Origin: Sphingomonas leidyi
Lineage (GTDB): Bacteria; Pseudomonadota; Alphaproteobacteria; Sphingomonadales; Sphingomonadaceae
NCBI RefSeq assembly: GCF_011761945.1
Contig: NZ_JAASQV010000001.1
Location: 1,488,001 to 1,552,000 of the forward strand
Length of the DNA: 64,000 nt
Direction of reading: 5' to 3'
Below, in pieces: positions 26,934 to 38,376 of the stretch. Under the pieces are notes generated by a model. The model did not search any database. It had not been told where the DNA came from and saw nothing but the letters and a program-made list of their open reading frames with translations. The stretch's first letter is position 1. Each line of letters opens with the position of its first letter. A program made the position numbers and the translations under genes.

Positions 26934-27592
26934 CCAAGGCCATGATGATGCTTGCGGCTTCGGCCGCGCTCGTCTGCGGTGCCGGCACTGCCGCCGCGCA
27001 GTCGCGCGGTTCGCAGGAAGACATCGCGCCGGGCGGTTTCGGCAACGATGTGGTCGCCGCGCGTCGCAGCACGCCGGCCGGCGAAGGGCCGGCGGTGTTC
27101 GGCAAATGCGCGGTCGATGCCGATCGCGCCGGTGCCACCGCGCTGCTCGACGCGAAGATCGGCAGCGGGGAATCGAAGAACGCCGCGAAGAAGCTGGCCG
27201 ACAAGAAGACCAATTGCGGCGCGATGATCGGCCGCGATCGCAGCGAGGAGATCGTTCGCGGCGCGATCGCCCGGCAGCTCTATACCGAGACCTATGCGGC
27301 TGCCCCGGCGCCGCTGACCAGCGAGCCGGCGCCCTTCCAGGGCAGCGGCGATCCGAGCCTCGTCCAGTACGACCTCGCCAGCTGCGCCGTGACGCGCGAT
27401 CCGGTTGCTGCCGATGCGCTGGTCCGTGCGGCCGAGGGCTCGGCCGAGGAGCGGACGGCATTCCCGGCAGTGGTAGCCGCGGTCGGCCGCTGCACGCCGA
27501 ACGGCGCCAAGATCGGCTTCAGCAAGGCGCAGCTCCGCGCCGGCGTCGCCGAGGGCCTGTGGGCCTATCGCAAGGGCATGGCCGCACGATGA
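26930..27592 (+). CDS. Secreted protein with two C-x35-C modules, inside the nuo operon (first paralogue)
   Basis: A 220-residue protein of unknown function. A signal peptide ([19 protein letters not shown]) is followed by about 190 mature residues. Two equal modules are visible, each running Cys to Cys over 37 residues: one begins [20 protein letters not shown] and ends TNC, the other begins [20 protein letters not shown] and ends GRC. Between them is [20 protein letters not shown], and the end is [13 protein letters not shown]. The next gene has the same plan and is a paralogue. The ATG overlaps the nuoF stop, and the stop overlaps the next ATG. It would act in the periplasm, whereas NuoF and NuoG are cytoplasmic. 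Confidence 0.75.
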   Translation: MTKAMMMLAASAALVCGAGTAAAQSRGSQEDIAPGGFGNDVVAARRSTPAGEGPAVFGKCAVDADRAGATALLDAKIGSGESKNAAKKLADKKTNCGAMIGRDRSEEIVRGAIARQLYTETYAAAPAPLTSEPAPFQGSGDPSLVQYDLASCAVTRDPVAADALVRAAEGSAEERTAFPAVVAAVGRCTPNGAKIGFSKAQLRAGVAEGLWAYRKGMAAR

Positions 27593-28245
27593 GGCAGTGC
27601 CTCGCCCTGGCTGCAGCCCTTTGCGTCTTTGCGGGCGCGAGTGCGCACGCCCAGACGCCCTGGGGCGCCGACATGGGCCAGATGTCGGCCCAGGGCGATG
27701 TGCGCCTCCATCGGCCTGAAGAGGATGCCGCCTGGGCCGTCAGCACTGCCGGTGAGGCGCGGCTGCACGCGCTGGCCGCCTGTGCGGTGGCGAAGGAACC
27801 GCGCGACGCGGGCAAGATGGTCGCGCTCGGCTTTCCGGGCGAACGTCCTTCCGCAGAGGTGCTGGGCCTGTTCGCCGAAGCGAATTGCGGGGCGCGGGCG
27901 GAAGAGATCAGCGCCGGCGGGCGCTTCGTGCGCTGGGCGCTGATCGAGCAGCTCTATCTCGCCAGCCTGGCCGTGCCGGCGCCGGCCAATGCCGTGATGG
28001 ACGGCGCGGCCAGCAGCAGCGCGCTCGGCGCCTGCGTGGCGGGGCGCGATCCGGTGGCCAGCGACGCGTTCGTGCGCAGCGCGCGGCGCTCGCCTGCCGA
28101 GGCGGCGGCCTTCAAGCGGATCGTGCCGGCGATCAACGCTTGCGCGGGCAAGAAGAAGTTGAACCTGAGCGGTGCCGAGATCCACGGCGTGCTCGCCGAG
28201 GGACTCTACAAGATGCGCGGTTCGGCCGCGCGGGGAACGAACTAG
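27589..28245 (+). CDS. Secreted protein with two C-x35-C modules, inside the nuo operon (second paralogue)
   Basis: A 218-residue paralogue of the preceding gene. The signal peptide is LALAAALCVFAGASAHAQ. Module 1 begins CAVAKEPRDAGKMVALGF and ends EANC (36 residues); module 2 begins CVAGRDPVASDAFVRSAR and ends INAC (37 residues). The linker ALIEQLYLASLAVPAPAN matches the paralogue's RQLY segment, and the end LAEGLYKMRGS matches its AEGLW segment. The clearest identity between the two is in module 2 (RDPVA.DA.VR). Function unknown; disulfides between the paired cysteines are likely. It starts in an ATGA overlap and lies one base before nuoG. Confidence 0.75.
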   Translation: MRQCLALAAALCVFAGASAHAQTPWGADMGQMSAQGDVRLHRPEEDAAWAVSTAGEARLHALAACAVAKEPRDAGKMVALGFPGERPSAEVLGLFAEANCGARAEEISAGGRFVRWALIEQLYLASLAVPAPANAVMDGAASSSALGACVAGRDPVASDAFVRSARRSPAEAAAFKRIVPAINACAGKKKLNLSGAEIHGVLAEGLYKMRGSAARGTN

Positions 28246-28246
28246 A

Positions 28247-30265
28247 ATGCCGAAGCTAACCGTCGACGGAATCGAAGTGGAGGTGCCCGCGGGCGCCACC
28301 GTGCTCCAGGCCTGCGAGGCCGCGGGCAAGGAGATCCCGCGCTTCTGCTATCATGAGCGGCTGTCGATCGCCGGCAATTGCCGCATGTGCCTGGTCGAAG
28401 TGAAGCCCGGGCCGCCCAAGCCCCAGGCTTCGTGCGCGCTGCCCGCCGCCGACAACCAGGAGATCCGCACGGATTCGCCGATGGTGAAGGCCGCGCGCGA
28501 GGGCGTGATGGAATTCCTGCTGATCAACCACCCGCTCGATTGCCCGATCTGCGATCAGGGCGGCGAGTGCGACCTGCAGGACCAGTCCGTCGCCTATGGC
28601 CGCGGCCACTCGCGCTACACCGAGAACAAGCGCGCGGTGACCGAGAAGTATATGGGTCCGATCATCAAGACGATCATGACCCGCTGCATCCAGTGCACCC
28701 GCTGCGTCCGCTTCGGCGAGGAAGTGGCCGGCGTGGAGGATATCGGCGCGATCTATCGCGGCGAGAACATGCAGATCACCACCTATCTGGAAAAGGCCTT
28801 CAAGAGCGAGCTTTCGGGCAACGCCGTCGACCTTTGCCCGGTGGGCGCGCTGACCCACAAGCCCGTTGCCTTCGAATATCGTTCGTGGGAGCTCAAGAAG
28901 AACCTGTCGATCGATGTGATGGACGCGGTCGGCACCAATATCCGCCTCGACAGTCGCGGCCGCCAGGTGATGCGCGTGCTTCCGCGCATCAACGAGGACG
29001 TGAACGAGGAGTGGGCGCACGACAAGACCCGCTATCATGTCGACGCGCTGGTTCGCCGCCGCCTCGACAAGCCCTATGTCCGCAAGGACGGCAAGCTGGT
29101 CGAAGCGAGCTGGGACGAAGCGTTCGACGCGATTGCCGCTGCCGCCAGCAAGGCCGGCGCGAGCGTCGCCGCGATCGCCGGCGACCTGGTCGATTGCGAG
29201 ACCATGTATGCCGCCAAGGCGCTGGTGAAGGCACTGGGCTCGGATCTGCTCGAAGGCCGCCAGACCGGCCTCGCCTATGACGTGTCGAACCTCGGCTCGG
29301 TGGCGTTCAACACGACGATCGCCGGCGTCGAGGACGCGGACGCGATCCTGCTGGTCGGCTCGAACCTCCGCTTCGAGGCGCCGCTGATCAACACCCGCGT
29401 GCGCAAGGCGATCAAGAGGGGCGCCAAGGTCTTCGCGATCGGGCCGGAGACCGACCTGACCTACAAGGTCGAGTGGCTGGGCAACGACCTGTCGATCCTG
29501 GGCAAGCTGCCGGATCGTGCGGCAGAGGCGATCGACGCGGCGAAGAAGCCGGTGCTGATCGTCGGCCCGGGCGCGCTCAAGGAAGGGCAGGGCGCCACGC
29601 TGGCGATGGCCCAGGCTTTCCAGCGGCCCGCCACCGAAACCGAAGGCGCCTGGAACGGCTTCAATGTCGTCCACACCGCTGCCGCGCGCATGGGCGGGCT
29701 GATGCTCGGCTATGCGCAGAGGGGCGGCATTGCCGACATCGTCGCCGCTGCGCCGAAGCTCACTTTCTTCCTCGGCGCCGACGAAGTCGATTTCGACGCG
29801 TTCAAGGACAGCTTCAAGGTCTATATCGGCCATCATGGCGACAATGGCGCGCATCATGCGGACGTGATCCTGCCCGGCGCCACCTATGCCGAGAAACCGG
29901 GCACCTATGTGAACCTGGAAGGCCGGGTGCAGCGCGCCGACCGGGCGGTGTTCGCTCCGGGCGACGCCCGCGAGGACTGGACGATCCTGCGCGCGCTGTC
30001 CGATCGCCTCGGCCACACGCTGCCGTTCGACAATTTCGAGCAGCTGCGTGCGGAAATGGCGGGCGACGTGCCGGCGCTGGGCCGCGAAGGCCTGGCCGGC
30101 TATGATTTCGCGCCGCCCAAGCTGGCCGCCAAGGCCAAGGGCGAACTCGGCTATCCGATCGCCGATTTCTACCTCACCAACGCCATCTGCCGTGCGTCGC
30201 CGACGATGCAGCGCTGCTCGGCCGAGCTGATCCACGGCGAAGACTTCGCAGAGGCCGCAGAATGA
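28247..30265 (+). CDS. nuoG: NADH-quinone oxidoreductase subunit G
   Basis: A 672-residue iron-sulfur subunit of the peripheral arm. The N-terminal [2Fe-2S] ferredoxin domain has [20 protein letters not shown]; the His-Cys ligated [4Fe-4S] cluster lies in [18 protein letters not shown]; a further [4Fe-4S] is bound by [13 protein letters not shown] with CPVGAL. From about residue 225 follows the molybdopterin-oxidoreductase-like domain, which has lost cofactor binding in complex I. The ATG at 28247 follows the stop of the second secreted-protein gene by one base; the ATG overlap with nuoH is four bases. Confidence 0.97.
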   Translation: MPKLTVDGIEVEVPAGATVLQACEAAGKEIPRFCYHERLSIAGNCRMCLVEVKPGPPKPQASCALPAADNQEIRTDSPMVKAAREGVMEFLLINHPLDCPICDQGGECDLQDQSVAYGRGHSRYTENKRAVTEKYMGPIIKTIMTRCIQCTRCVRFGEEVAGVEDIGAIYRGENMQITTYLEKAFKSELSGNAVDLCPVGALTHKPVAFEYRSWELKKNLSIDVMDAVGTNIRLDSRGRQVMRVLPRINEDVNEEWAHDKTRYHVDALVRRRLDKPYVRKDGKLVEASWDEAFDAIAAAASKAGASVAAIAGDLVDCETMYAAKALVKALGSDLLEGRQTGLAYDVSNLGSVAFNTTIAGVEDADAILLVGSNLRFEAPLINTRVRKAIKRGAKVFAIGPETDLTYKVEWLGNDLSILGKLPDRAAEAIDAAKKPVLIVGPGALKEGQGATLAMAQAFQRPATETEGAWNGFNVVHTAAARMGGLMLGYAQRGGIADIVAAAPKLTFFLGADEVDFDAFKDSFKVYIGHHGDNGAHHADVILPGATYAEKPGTYVNLEGRVQRADRAVFAPGDAREDWTILRALSDRLGHTLPFDNFEQLRAEMAGDVPALGREGLAGYDFAPPKLAAKAKGELGYPIADFYLTNAICRASPTMQRCSAELIHGEDFAEAAE

Positions 30266-31317
30266 CTCCGTTTTTCCAATGGCTCGGCCTGCCCTTCGAA
30301 TGGGCGTGGTTCGTCGCGACGATCGTCGGCATCCTGGTCATCGCGCTGCCGCTGATGCTCGCCGTGGCGATGATCATCTATGTCGACCGCAAGATCTGGG
30401 CGGCGATGGCGCTGCGCCGCGGCCCGAACGTGGTCGGCCCGCTCGGCCTGCTCCAGTCGTTCGCCGACGGCCTGAAGGTCTTCCTGCAGGAAACCATCAT
30501 CCCGTCGGGCGCCAACAAGACGTTGTTCCTGCTCGCGCCGATCATCACCTTCACGGTGGCGCTGATCGTGTGGGCGGTGGTGCCGTTCCAGGCGGGCGTG
30601 GTGTTGTCGAACATCAATGTCGGCCTGCTCTACGTGCTCGCGGCCTCGTCGCTCGGCGTCTACGGCATCATCCTGGCGGGCTGGGCCTCGAACTCGAAAT
30701 ACCCGTTCTACTCGGCGATCCGCGCCGCGGCGCAGATGGTGAGCTATGAAGTCTCGATCGGCTTCGTGCTGATCTCGGTCGTGCTGTGGGCCGGCACCTT
30801 CAATGTCGGCGGCATCGTCGAGGCGCAGAAGGGGGCGGCGATCTTCGGCTGGGTCAACGGCTATTTCGCCAATCCGCTGCTCTTCCCGATGGCGGTGGTG
30901 TTCTTCATCTCCTCGCTGGCCGAGACGCAGCGCGCGCCGTTCGACCTGACCGAGGCCGAGAGCGAGCTGGTCGCGGGCTATCAGACCGAATATTCGTCGA
31001 TGGCCTTCGCGCTCTACTGGCTGGGCGAATATGCCAACGTCATCCTGATGTGCGCGCTGAACGCGACGCTGTTCTGGGGCGGTTATCTCCCGCCGCTGGA
31101 CATTCCGGTGCTCTATTACGTGCCGGGCATCATCTGGCTGCTCGCCAAGATGTGCTTCTTCTTCTTCTGCTTCAGCTGGGTGAAGGCCACGGTGCCCAGG
31201 TATCGCTACGACCAGCTGATGCGCTTGGGCTGGAAGATCTTCCTGCCGCTGTCGCTGCTGTTCGTGTTCCTGGTGTCGGGCTGGCTGATGATCCAGCGGG
31301 TAGGGCTGCCGGCATGA
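30262..31317 (+). CDS. nuoH: NADH-quinone oxidoreductase subunit H
   Basis: A 351-residue membrane subunit with about eight helices that joins the peripheral and membrane arms and lines the quinone tunnel. Signatures are [20 protein letters not shown] with [11 protein letters not shown] after it, the E-rich loop [19 protein letters not shown] and QTEYSSM, and [17 protein letters not shown]. It overlaps nuoG by four bases. Its stop overlaps the next start, which belongs to a lower-GC secreted-protein gene rather than nuoI. Confidence 0.98.
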   Translation: MTPFFQWLGLPFEWAWFVATIVGILVIALPLMLAVAMIIYVDRKIWAAMALRRGPNVVGPLGLLQSFADGLKVFLQETIIPSGANKTLFLLAPIITFTVALIVWAVVPFQAGVVLSNINVGLLYVLAASSLGVYGIILAGWASNSKYPFYSAIRAAAQMVSYEVSIGFVLISVVLWAGTFNVGGIVEAQKGAAIFGWVNGYFANPLLFPMAVVFFISSLAETQRAPFDLTEAESELVAGYQTEYSSMAFALYWLGEYANVILMCALNATLFWGGYLPPLDIPVLYYVPGIIWLLAKMCFFFFCFSWVKATVPRYRYDQLMRLGWKIFLPLSLLFVFLVSGWLMIQRVGLPA

Positions 31318-31769
31318 TGCTCGCGCTCTTCACTGCATTCCTCACGCAATCGGCGCCGGCTGTAGAATCTGCTTCGCCGGACGAATTGCGGCGCGGATTG
31401 CTTTTCTCAATTCTCTGTGTGGAAGAACGCCCCGTTGGCACACCCGCTTCGGGAGCGATAGATTTTGTGCCGGGGGAGAACGTCCCGGACATCGTTTTCA
31501 ATCGTTACGCGCCGGAAGGTGGGAAGCCATTTTTCCACAAGGGCCGGATTGAAAGCGCCTCGATTGGACAGGAAGGCGACCGTCGAGTTTTGAGCATAGT
31601 TTTGAGCGGACAGTCCGAGGAGGGCGAGGCCGGCGCATTACTTACGTTTGAAACTCCTGAGCCCAAGCCTCACGAGATAAAACTGAAGCTGGAGCCGGCG
31701 GCGGGAAAGCCAGTCGCTTTCGAATGTATTTCTGTCCCGCCCATGCCACCCGCAGGAAAGAAGCAATGA
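31314..31769 (+). CDS. Small secreted protein of unlike base composition between nuoH and nuoI
   Basis: A 151-residue protein with a short, weak signal-like start ([19 protein letters not shown]) and a mature part rich in Glu, Gly and Pro, ending [11 protein letters not shown] recognise no family. Two cysteines (LFSILCVEE and FECISVPP) could pair. Its codon use is plainly different: GC in 31381-31620 is about 56% (134 of 240), while the flanking nuo genes are near 65-70%, and it uses TTG, TTT and ATT codons that the neighbours avoid. It is nevertheless coupled by ATGA overlaps at both ends, so it is expressed with the operon. Confidence 0.7.
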   Translation: MMLALFTAFLTQSAPAVESASPDELRRGLLFSILCVEERPVGTPASGAIDFVPGENVPDIVFNRYAPEGGKPFFHKGRIESASIGQEGDRRVLSIVLSGQSEEGEAGALLTFETPEPKPHEIKLKLEPAAGKPVAFECISVPPMPPAGKKQ

Positions 31770-32251
31770 ACGTCGCCCATTTCATCCGCACCTGGACTCT
31801 CTGGGAGTTCGTCAAGGCGCACGCCCTGACCTTGAAGTATTTCTTCAAGCCCAAGGCGACGATCAACTATCCGTACGAGAAGAACCCGATCTCGCCCCGC
31901 TTCCGCGGCGAGCATGCGCTGCGCCGCTATCCTAATGGCGAAGAGCGCTGCATCGCGTGCAAGCTGTGCGAGGCGGTGTGCCCGGCGCTGGCGATCACGA
32001 TCGAGGCCGAGCCGCGGGAGGACGGCAGCCGCCGCACCACCCGCTACGACATCGACATGACCAAGTGCATCTATTGCGGCCTGTGCCAGGAAGCCTGCCC
32101 GGTCGATGCCATCGTCGAGGGCCCGAACTTCGAGTTCGCCACCGAGACCCGTGAGGAGCTGATCTACCAGAAGGAGAAGCTGCTCGAGAATGGCGACCGC
32201 TGGGAGCGCGCGATCGCCGCGAACCTTGCCGCCGATGCACCGTACCGTTAA
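31766..32251 (+). CDS. nuoI: NADH-quinone oxidoreductase subunit I
   Basis: A 161-residue ferredoxin-like subunit with two [4Fe-4S] clusters (N6a and N6b). The ligand sets are [12 protein letters not shown] near residue 61 and [12 protein letters not shown] near 100; the membrane-facing N-terminal helix [20 protein letters not shown] and the [19 protein letters not shown] lead-in are typical. ATG 31766 overlaps the stop of the preceding small gene. A 33-base gap follows before nuoJ, the largest spacing in this part of the operon. Confidence 0.97.
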   Translation: MNVAHFIRTWTLWEFVKAHALTLKYFFKPKATINYPYEKNPISPRFRGEHALRRYPNGEERCIACKLCEAVCPALAITIEAEPREDGSRRTTRYDIDMTKCIYCGLCQEACPVDAIVEGPNFEFATETREELIYQKEKLLENGDRWERAIAANLAADAPYR

Positions 32252-32284
32252 GCGCACGCCAATCTACAGGGGCCATCCGATTCC

Positions 32285-32896
32285 GTGATCCAGCTTCTCG
32301 CCTTTTACCTGTTCGCATTCGTTGTGTGCGCCTCCGGCGCCATGACGATCCTGTCGCGCAACCCGGTCCATTCCGTCCTGTGGCTCATCCTGGCGTTCTT
32401 CAACGCCGCCGGCCTGATGGTGCTCGCCAATGCCGAGTTCATCGCGATGCTGCTCGTCATCGTCTATGTCGGCGCGGTCGCCGTGCTGTTCCTCTTCGTG
32501 GTGATGATGCTCAACATCGACTTCGCGGAGCTGCGCGCCGGGGTGATGCGCTATGCCGCGGTCGGCGTGGCGCTTGCCGTCGCGCTGGTCGCCGAGATCC
32601 TGATCGCGGTGGGCGCCTATAGCGCCGGTGCGCTCCAGCTCGGCCGCCGCGTCGCGCCGGTCGATGTCAAGGTGCCCAACATCGAGGCGATCGGCCAGCT
32701 CCTCTATTCCCGCTACCTGTTCGTGTTCGAAGGCGCCGGCCTGGTGCTGCTCGTCGCGATGATCGGCGCGATCGTGCTGACGCTGCGTCCGCGCACCGAC
32801 GTCAAGCCGCAGAAGATCAGCCGTCAGGTCCAACGCCGCGCCAAGGACGCGACCCGCAACGTGAACCATCCCGTGGGGCAGGGGGTCGAGCTGTGA
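32285..32896 (+). CDS. nuoJ: NADH-quinone oxidoreductase subunit J
   Basis: A 203-residue membrane subunit (ND6) with five predicted helices. The key helix 3 contains the pi-bulge region [18 protein letters not shown], and helix 1 reads [20 protein letters not shown]. The C-terminal 35 residues are a hydrophilic basic tail. The start is GTG 32285, and the stop overlaps nuoK (GTGA). Confidence 0.95.
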   Translation: MIQLLAFYLFAFVVCASGAMTILSRNPVHSVLWLILAFFNAAGLMVLANAEFIAMLLVIVYVGAVAVLFLFVVMMLNIDFAELRAGVMRYAAVGVALAVALVAEILIAVGAYSAGALQLGRRVAPVDVKVPNIEAIGQLLYSRYLFVFEGAGLVLLVAMIGAIVLTLRPRTDVKPQKISRQVQRRAKDATRNVNHPVGQGVEL

Positions 32897-33198
32897 TCAC
32901 CCTTACGCACTATCTCGTCGTCAGCGCGATCCTGTTCACGCTGGGCGTGCTCGGCATCTTCATGAACCGCAAGAACCTCATCGTCATCCTGATGGCGATC
33001 GAGCTGATCCTGCTGTCCGTGAACCTCAACCTCGTGGCGTTCTCGAACGCGCTGGGGGACCTGGTGGGCCAGGTCTTCGCGATGTTCGTGCTCACCGTCG
33101 CTGCCGGTGAGGCCGCGATCGGTCTCGCCATTCTCGTTATCTACTTCCGCGGCCGCGGCACGATCTCGGTCGAAGACGTCAATCGGATGAAGGGCTGA
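32893..33198 (+). CDS. nuoK: NADH-quinone oxidoreductase subunit K
   Basis: A 101-residue, three-helix subunit (ND4L). The proton-path glutamates are visible in [17 protein letters not shown] (helix 2) and [15 protein letters not shown] (helix 3). The GTG start overlaps nuoJ by four bases and the stop overlaps the nuoL ATG by one. Confidence 0.97.
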   Translation: MITLTHYLVVSAILFTLGVLGIFMNRKNLIVILMAIELILLSVNLNLVAFSNALGDLVGQVFAMFVLTVAAGEAAIGLAILVIYFRGRGTISVEDVNRMKG

Positions 33199-35321
33199 TG
33201 TCGGCGATCCATTTCATCGTATTCCTGCCGCTGCTCGCGGCAGTCGTGGCCGGGCTTGCCAACAAGTCCTTCGGCAGCACGTTCCCCAAGGTGATCACCA
33301 CGGGGTCGCTGTTCATTGCCTGCGCGCTCTCCTGGCCGATCTTCCTCCATTTCCTGACCGGCAATTTCGGTCCGGACACGATGGTGTACGACGCCAATGC
33401 GATCCCGGGCGGGGGCTGGGTCGCGCCGGTGTTCACCTGGATGCTGAGCGGTTCGATGCAGGTCGACTGGGCGCTGCGCGTCGACAGCCTGACCGCGGTG
33501 ATGCTCGTGGTGGTGACCAGCGTCTCGGCGCTCGTCCACCTCTATAGCTGGGGCTATATGTCGGAGGAGCCGGATCAGCCGCGCTTCTTCGCCTACCTGT
33601 CGCTCTTCACCTTCGCGATGCTGATGCTCGTGACGGCCAACAACCTGGTCCAGATGTTCTTCGGCTGGGAAGGCGTGGGCCTGGCATCCTACCTCCTGAT
33701 CGGCTTCTGGTTCCGCAAGCCGAGCGCGAACGCCGCCGCGATCAAGGCCTTCGTGGTCAATCGCGTGGGCGATCTCGGCTTCATGCTCGGCATCTTCGGC
33801 ACCTTCCTGGTGTTCGGCACGATCGACATACCGACGATCCTCGCCGCCGCGCCGAACATGCACGGCTCGACCATCGGCTTCCTGGGTCACCGCTTCGACA
33901 CGATGACCGTGCTCTGCCTGCTGCTGTTCGTCGGCGCGATGGGCAAGTCGGCGCAGCTCGGCCTGCACACCTGGCTTCCGGACGCGATGGAAGGCCCGAC
34001 CCCGGTGTCGGCGCTGATCCACGCCGCGACCATGGTGACCGCCGGCGTATTCATGGTCTGCCGCATGTCGCCGATGTTCGAGCAGAGCGCGGTCGCGCTG
34101 GGCGTGGTGACCTTTGTCGGCGCCGCGACCTGCTTCTTCGCCGCCACCGTCGGCACGACGCAGACCGACATCAAGCGCGTCATCGCCTATTCGACCTGCT
34201 CGCAGCTCGGCTACATGTTCTTCGCCGCCGGCGTCGGCGCGTACGGCGCGGCGATGTTCCACCTGTTCACGCACGCCTTCTTCAAGGCGCTGCTGTTCCT
34301 GGGTGCCGGCTCGGTGATCCACGCGATGCACCATGAGCAGGACATGCGCTTCTATGGCGGCCTCAGAAAGCATATCCCGGTCACCTTCTGGACGATGCTG
34401 TTCGGCACGCTCGCCATCACCGGCGTCGGCATCCCCGGCATCTTCGGCAACACCGCGTTCGGCTTCGCCGGCTTCCACTCGAAGGACGCGATCATCGAGG
34501 CGAGCTATGCCGCGGGGCAGACCAGCGCCTTCTGGGTCGGCGTGTTCGTCGCGCTGCTCACCAGCTTCTACAGCTGGCGCCTGGTGTTCCTGACCTTCTA
34601 CGGCAAGCCGCGCTGGGCGGGCTCGGAGCATATCCAGCACGCGGTCCACGATCATCACGGCCATGGCCATGACGATCATCACGACAGCGAAGCCGAAGCG
34701 AGCGACCATGCGCCGACCGCGGACGAGATCCTGCACGGCCACCATCCCGAGGGCACGGCGGGCTATCACCCGCACGAGAGCCCCTGGGTGATGCTGGTGC
34801 CGCTGGTGCTGCTGACGCTGGGCGCGATCTTCGCCGGCTTCGTCTTCCACGGCGCGTTCATCGAGCCGAGTGCGGGCGAAAGCTATTGGCGCGGCGCCAT
34901 CGCCTTCAACGAGCATCTGATGCACGCGATGCACGAGGTGCCGGTATGGGTGAAGCTCAGCGCGACCTTCGCGATGCTGAGCGGCCTGGCCATTGCCTAT
35001 GGCGCGTACATCGTGTCGCCGAGCTTCCCGGCGAAGTTCGCCGAGGCGTTCCGCCCGCTGTACCTCTTCTCGCTCAACAAATGGTATTTCGACGAGCTCT
35101 ACAACTTCCTGTTCGTGCGCCCCGCCTTCGCGATCGGCCGCCTGTTTTGGAAGAAGGGTGACGAAGCCACGATCGACCGGTTCGGCCCGAACGGTGCCGC
35201 CAAGGTCGTCCAGCTCGGCAGCTTCGGCGCTGCCCGGCTGCAATCCGGATATGTCTACGCCTATGCCTTCATCATGCTGATCGGCCTCACTGCCGCGCTG
35301 ACCTGGGTGATCGCGCGATGA
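33198..35321 (+). CDS. nuoL: NADH-quinone oxidoreductase subunit L with His-rich loop
   Basis: A 707-residue antiporter-like subunit (ND5), the distal proton channel, with the lateral helix at its C-terminus. Proton-path signatures are [19 protein letters not shown] (key Glu), [20 protein letters not shown] with [18 protein letters not shown] after it (key Lys), and [18 protein letters not shown]. Near residues 480-520 a loop rich in His and Asp ([19 protein letters not shown] and on to HGHHPEG) interrupts the usual sequence; it could bind metal ions or simply be a surface insertion. It is coupled by one base to nuoK and four to nuoM. Confidence 0.97.
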   Translation: MSAIHFIVFLPLLAAVVAGLANKSFGSTFPKVITTGSLFIACALSWPIFLHFLTGNFGPDTMVYDANAIPGGGWVAPVFTWMLSGSMQVDWALRVDSLTAVMLVVVTSVSALVHLYSWGYMSEEPDQPRFFAYLSLFTFAMLMLVTANNLVQMFFGWEGVGLASYLLIGFWFRKPSANAAAIKAFVVNRVGDLGFMLGIFGTFLVFGTIDIPTILAAAPNMHGSTIGFLGHRFDTMTVLCLLLFVGAMGKSAQLGLHTWLPDAMEGPTPVSALIHAATMVTAGVFMVCRMSPMFEQSAVALGVVTFVGAATCFFAATVGTTQTDIKRVIAYSTCSQLGYMFFAAGVGAYGAAMFHLFTHAFFKALLFLGAGSVIHAMHHEQDMRFYGGLRKHIPVTFWTMLFGTLAITGVGIPGIFGNTAFGFAGFHSKDAIIEASYAAGQTSAFWVGVFVALLTSFYSWRLVFLTFYGKPRWAGSEHIQHAVHDHHGHGHDDHHDSEAEASDHAPTADEILHGHHPEGTAGYHPHESPWVMLVPLVLLTLGAIFAGFVFHGAFIEPSAGESYWRGAIAFNEHLMHAMHEVPVWVKLSATFAMLSGLAIAYGAYIVSPSFPAKFAEAFRPLYLFSLNKWYFDELYNFLFVRPAFAIGRLFWKKGDEATIDRFGPNGAAKVVQLGSFGAARLQSGYVYAYAFIMLIGLTAALTWVIAR

Positions 35322-36928
35322 GCGGCTTCCCGATCCTCACCGTCATGCTGGCGGTGCCCGCGTTCGCCGCGGTCGCCTGTCTGTTCGTCAACGCGCAATC
35401 GGCCCGCTGGCTGGCGCTTGCCGCCACCTTTGTCGACCTCGCGCTCGGCATCCTGCTCTGGGCCAATTTCCAGACCGGCGACGGCGCTGCGCAGTGGCAG
35501 TTCGTCGAGCATGTCCGCCTGTTCGGCATCGGCGGCGCCGAGTTCGCCTGGGCGCTGGGCATCGACGGCTTCGCGCTGCTGCTGATCGTCCTCTCGGTCT
35601 TCCTGATGCCGATCTGCATCGGGGCGAGCTGGCGCTCGATCGAGAAGCGCGTGCCCGAATATATGGCCGCCTTCCTCGCCACCGAAGTGCTGATGATCGG
35701 CACCTTCGCGGCGCAGGACCTGATGCTGTTCTACGTCTTCTTCGAAGGCGGCCTGATCCCGATGTTCCTGATCATCGGCATCTGGGGCGGCGCCAATCGC
35801 ATCTACGCGTCGTACAAGTTCTTCCTGTACACGCTGCTCGGCTCGCTGCTGATGCTGATCGCGATCCTCTACATGATCCTGACCACGGGCACGACGTCGA
35901 TCCCGGCGCTGATGGCGCATGATTTCCCGCCGCATGTGCAGACATGGCTATGGCTGGCCTTCTTCGCCTCGTTCGCAGTGAAGATGCCGATGTGGCCGGT
36001 CCATACCTGGCTTCCCGATGCGCACGTGCAGGCGCCGACCGCCGGTTCGGTGATCCTGGCGGGCGTGCTGCTGAAGCTTGGCGGCTATGGCTTCCTGCGC
36101 TTCTCGCTGCCGATGTTCCCGGAGGCTTCGGCCCAGTTCATCTGGCTGGTCTTCGCCCTGTCGGCCGTCGCGGTGATCTACACGTCGCTGGTGGCGCTCG
36201 TGCAGAGCGACATGAAGAAGCTGATCGCCTATTCGTCGGTCGCGCACATGGCGATCGTCACCTTCGGCCTGTTCGCGTTCAACGCGCAGGGCGTCGAGGG
36301 CGCGATGATGGTGATGCTCGGCCACGGCGTGGTCTCGGGCGCGCTGTTCCTCTGCGTCGGCGTGATCTATGACCGGCTGCACACCCGCGAGATCGACCGC
36401 TATGGCGGCCTTGCGATCAACATGCCGCGCTATGCCGTGCTGTTCCTGCTGTTCACCATGGCCTCGGTCGGCCTGCCGGGCACCAGCAACTTCATCGGCG
36501 AGTTCCTGAGCCTTGCCGGCCTCTACCAGGTCTCGACGCTCTATGCGCTGCTGGGCACCACCGGCATCATCCTGGGTGCGGCGTACATGCTGTACCTGTA
36601 CCGCCGGGTGGCATTCGGCGACCTGACCAAGGACGATGTGAAGGCGATGCCGGACCTCGACCTGCGCGAGTTCGTCATGCTCGGCGCGCTGGCCGCGGTG
36701 ACGCTCTGGATGGGCGTCTATCCGGAGAGCTTCATGAAGCCGATGCGCGGCGACGTGCAGAAGCTGGTCGCGCGTCTCGAGCGCGCCGCGCCCGCCGGAG
36801 ACTCGGCGCCGACCGTCGGCAAGCCCGCGCCTGCCGCCGCTGAACATGGCGAACACGCCGCTGCCCCTGCTGCGCACGCGCCCAAGGGCGCTCCGGCAGA
36901 AGCCTCCGCGCACGGGGAGGCGCACTAA
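35318..36928 (+). CDS. nuoM: NADH-quinone oxidoreductase subunit M
   Basis: A 536-residue antiporter-like subunit (ND4). Proton-channel motifs include [20 protein letters not shown] (key Glu in the helix), [20 protein letters not shown] (key Lys), and [15 protein letters not shown]. The last 50 residues (from about 485) form a hydrophilic Ala/Pro/His-rich tail ending EASAHGEAH, comparable to the tail on NuoC and not usual in E. coli NuoM. The stop overlaps the nuoN ATG by one base. Confidence 0.97.
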   Translation: MSGFPILTVMLAVPAFAAVACLFVNAQSARWLALAATFVDLALGILLWANFQTGDGAAQWQFVEHVRLFGIGGAEFAWALGIDGFALLLIVLSVFLMPICIGASWRSIEKRVPEYMAAFLATEVLMIGTFAAQDLMLFYVFFEGGLIPMFLIIGIWGGANRIYASYKFFLYTLLGSLLMLIAILYMILTTGTTSIPALMAHDFPPHVQTWLWLAFFASFAVKMPMWPVHTWLPDAHVQAPTAGSVILAGVLLKLGGYGFLRFSLPMFPEASAQFIWLVFALSAVAVIYTSLVALVQSDMKKLIAYSSVAHMAIVTFGLFAFNAQGVEGAMMVMLGHGVVSGALFLCVGVIYDRLHTREIDRYGGLAINMPRYAVLFLLFTMASVGLPGTSNFIGEFLSLAGLYQVSTLYALLGTTGIILGAAYMLYLYRRVAFGDLTKDDVKAMPDLDLREFVMLGALAAVTLWMGVYPESFMKPMRGDVQKLVARLERAAPAGDSAPTVGKPAPAAAEHGEHAAAPAAHAPKGAPAEASAHGEAH

Positions 36929-38376
36929 TGAACTATTCGTTGCAATTGATGATGGCGCTGCCCGAGCTGGTGCTCGCTATCGGCGCCGTCCTCCTCCTGC
37001 TCGTTGCCGCATGGGGCGGCGCCCAGTCGACCAAGCTGGTCAGCTGGACCGCGATCGCGGTGCTGGTCGGCGCGGGCATCGCGCTGGCCGGCCCGGCTTC
37101 GGCCGGGGGCGAGGCCTTTGGCGGCCTCTATCGTCCGGACATGTTCGCCGCCTTCGCCAAGGCGCTGATCTTCCTGGCCGCCGGCGTCTCGATCCTGATC
37201 GCGCCGCGCTTCTTCCAGCAGACTTCGGGCGACGATCTGCGCCCGGAATATCCGGTGCTGATCCTGCTCTCCGCGGTGGGCATGGGCATGATGGTCTCGG
37301 CGGGCGACCTGATGAGCCTCTATGTCGGGCTCGAGCTGCAGAGCCTCTCGGCCTATATCCTGGCGAGCTTCATGCGCCGCGACACGCGTTCGGCGGAAGC
37401 GGGCCTGAAATATTTCGTCCTCGGCGCGCTGGCTTCGGGCATCCTGCTCTACGGCATCTCGCTGGTCTATGGCTTCTCGGGCACGACGCTGTTCTCGGGG
37501 ATCGCCGATGCCTATGCGTCGGGCGATCAGAAGATCGGGCTGCTGTTCGGCCTGGTGTTCGTCTTCTCGGGCCTTGCCTTCAAGATGTCGGCCGTGCCGT
37601 TCCACATGTGGACGCCGGACGTCTATGAAGGCGCGCCGACCCCGGTGACGGCCTTCTTCGCCTCGGCGCCCAAGGTCGCGGCGATCGCACTCGCCACGCG
37701 CGTGGCGATCGATGCGATGGGCCCGGCGATCGCCGACTGGCGCCAGATCGTGATCTTCGCTTCGCTGGCCTCGATCCTCTTCGGCTCGGTCGCGGCGATC
37801 CGCCAGGAGAACATCAAGCGGCTGCTCGCCTATTCGTCGATCGCGAATGTCGGCTTCGCGCTGGTCGGCCTTGCCGCCGGCGGCGAGGCGGGCGTGTCGA
37901 GCGTGCTCTATTATGTCGCGATCTATGTGGTGATGACGCTGGGCAGCTTCCTGGTGGTGCTGCAGATGCGCGACCATGAGGGTCGTCCGGTCGAGACGAT
38001 CTCGAGCCTGGCCGGCATGTCGCGCACGCGGCCCGGGCTGGCCGTGGCGCTGGCGATCTTCATGTTCAGCCTTGCCGGCATCCCGCCGCTGCTCGGCTTC
38101 TTTTCGAAGCTGCAGGTGTTCTTGGCGGCAGTGCATGCGGGCCTCTATGTCTTCGCTGCGGTGGCCGCTGCCGCCTCGACGATCGGCGCCTATTATTATC
38201 TCCGCATCGTCAAGGTGATGTATTTCGACGAGCCGGCGCCGGCCTTTGGCGGCCGCACCGATCCGGTCGAAGGCGCGCTGCTGGCGGTTGCCGCAGTGGT
38301 GATTTCGCCGCTGGGCTGGCCGCTGCTCGGCTATCTCGAGGTCTGGACCGGCGCGGCCGCAAAGGCGCTGTTCTGA
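36928..38376 (+). CDS. nuoN: NADH-quinone oxidoreductase subunit N
   Basis: A 482-residue antiporter-like subunit (ND2) with about 14 helices. Conserved sites are [20 protein letters not shown] (channel Glu), [20 protein letters not shown] with [16 protein letters not shown] after it (channel Lys), and [17 protein letters not shown]. It is the last complex I gene. Its stop codon TGA overlaps a CTG that is the likely start of birA, so birA is part of the same transcript. Confidence 0.97.
   Translation: MNYSLQLMMALPELVLAIGAVLLLLVAAWGGAQSTKLVSWTAIAVLVGAGIALAGPASAGGEAFGGLYRPDMFAAFAKALIFLAAGVSILIAPRFFQQTSGDDLRPEYPVLILLSAVGMGMMVSAGDLMSLYVGLELQSLSAYILASFMRRDTRSAEAGLKYFVLGALASGILLYGISLVYGFSGTTLFSGIADAYASGDQKIGLLFGLVFVFSGLAFKMSAVPFHMWTPDVYEGAPTPVTAFFASAPKVAAIALATRVAIDAMGPAIADWRQIVIFASLASILFGSVAAIRQENIKRLLAYSSIANVGFALVGLAAGGEAGVSSVLYYVAIYVVMTLGSFLVVLQMRDHEGRPVETISSLAGMSRTRPGLAVALAIFMFSLAGIPPLLGFFSKLQVFLAAVHAGLYVFAAVAAAASTIGAYYYLRIVKVMYFDEPAPAFGGRTDPVEGALLAVAAVVISPLGWPLLGYLEVWTGAAAKALF

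Noticed and set aside
33141..35243. 700-codon minus-strand frame over nuoL
   Set aside because: It is an antisense artefact of high-GC codon use; the translation has no domain and the plus strand is plainly nuoL.
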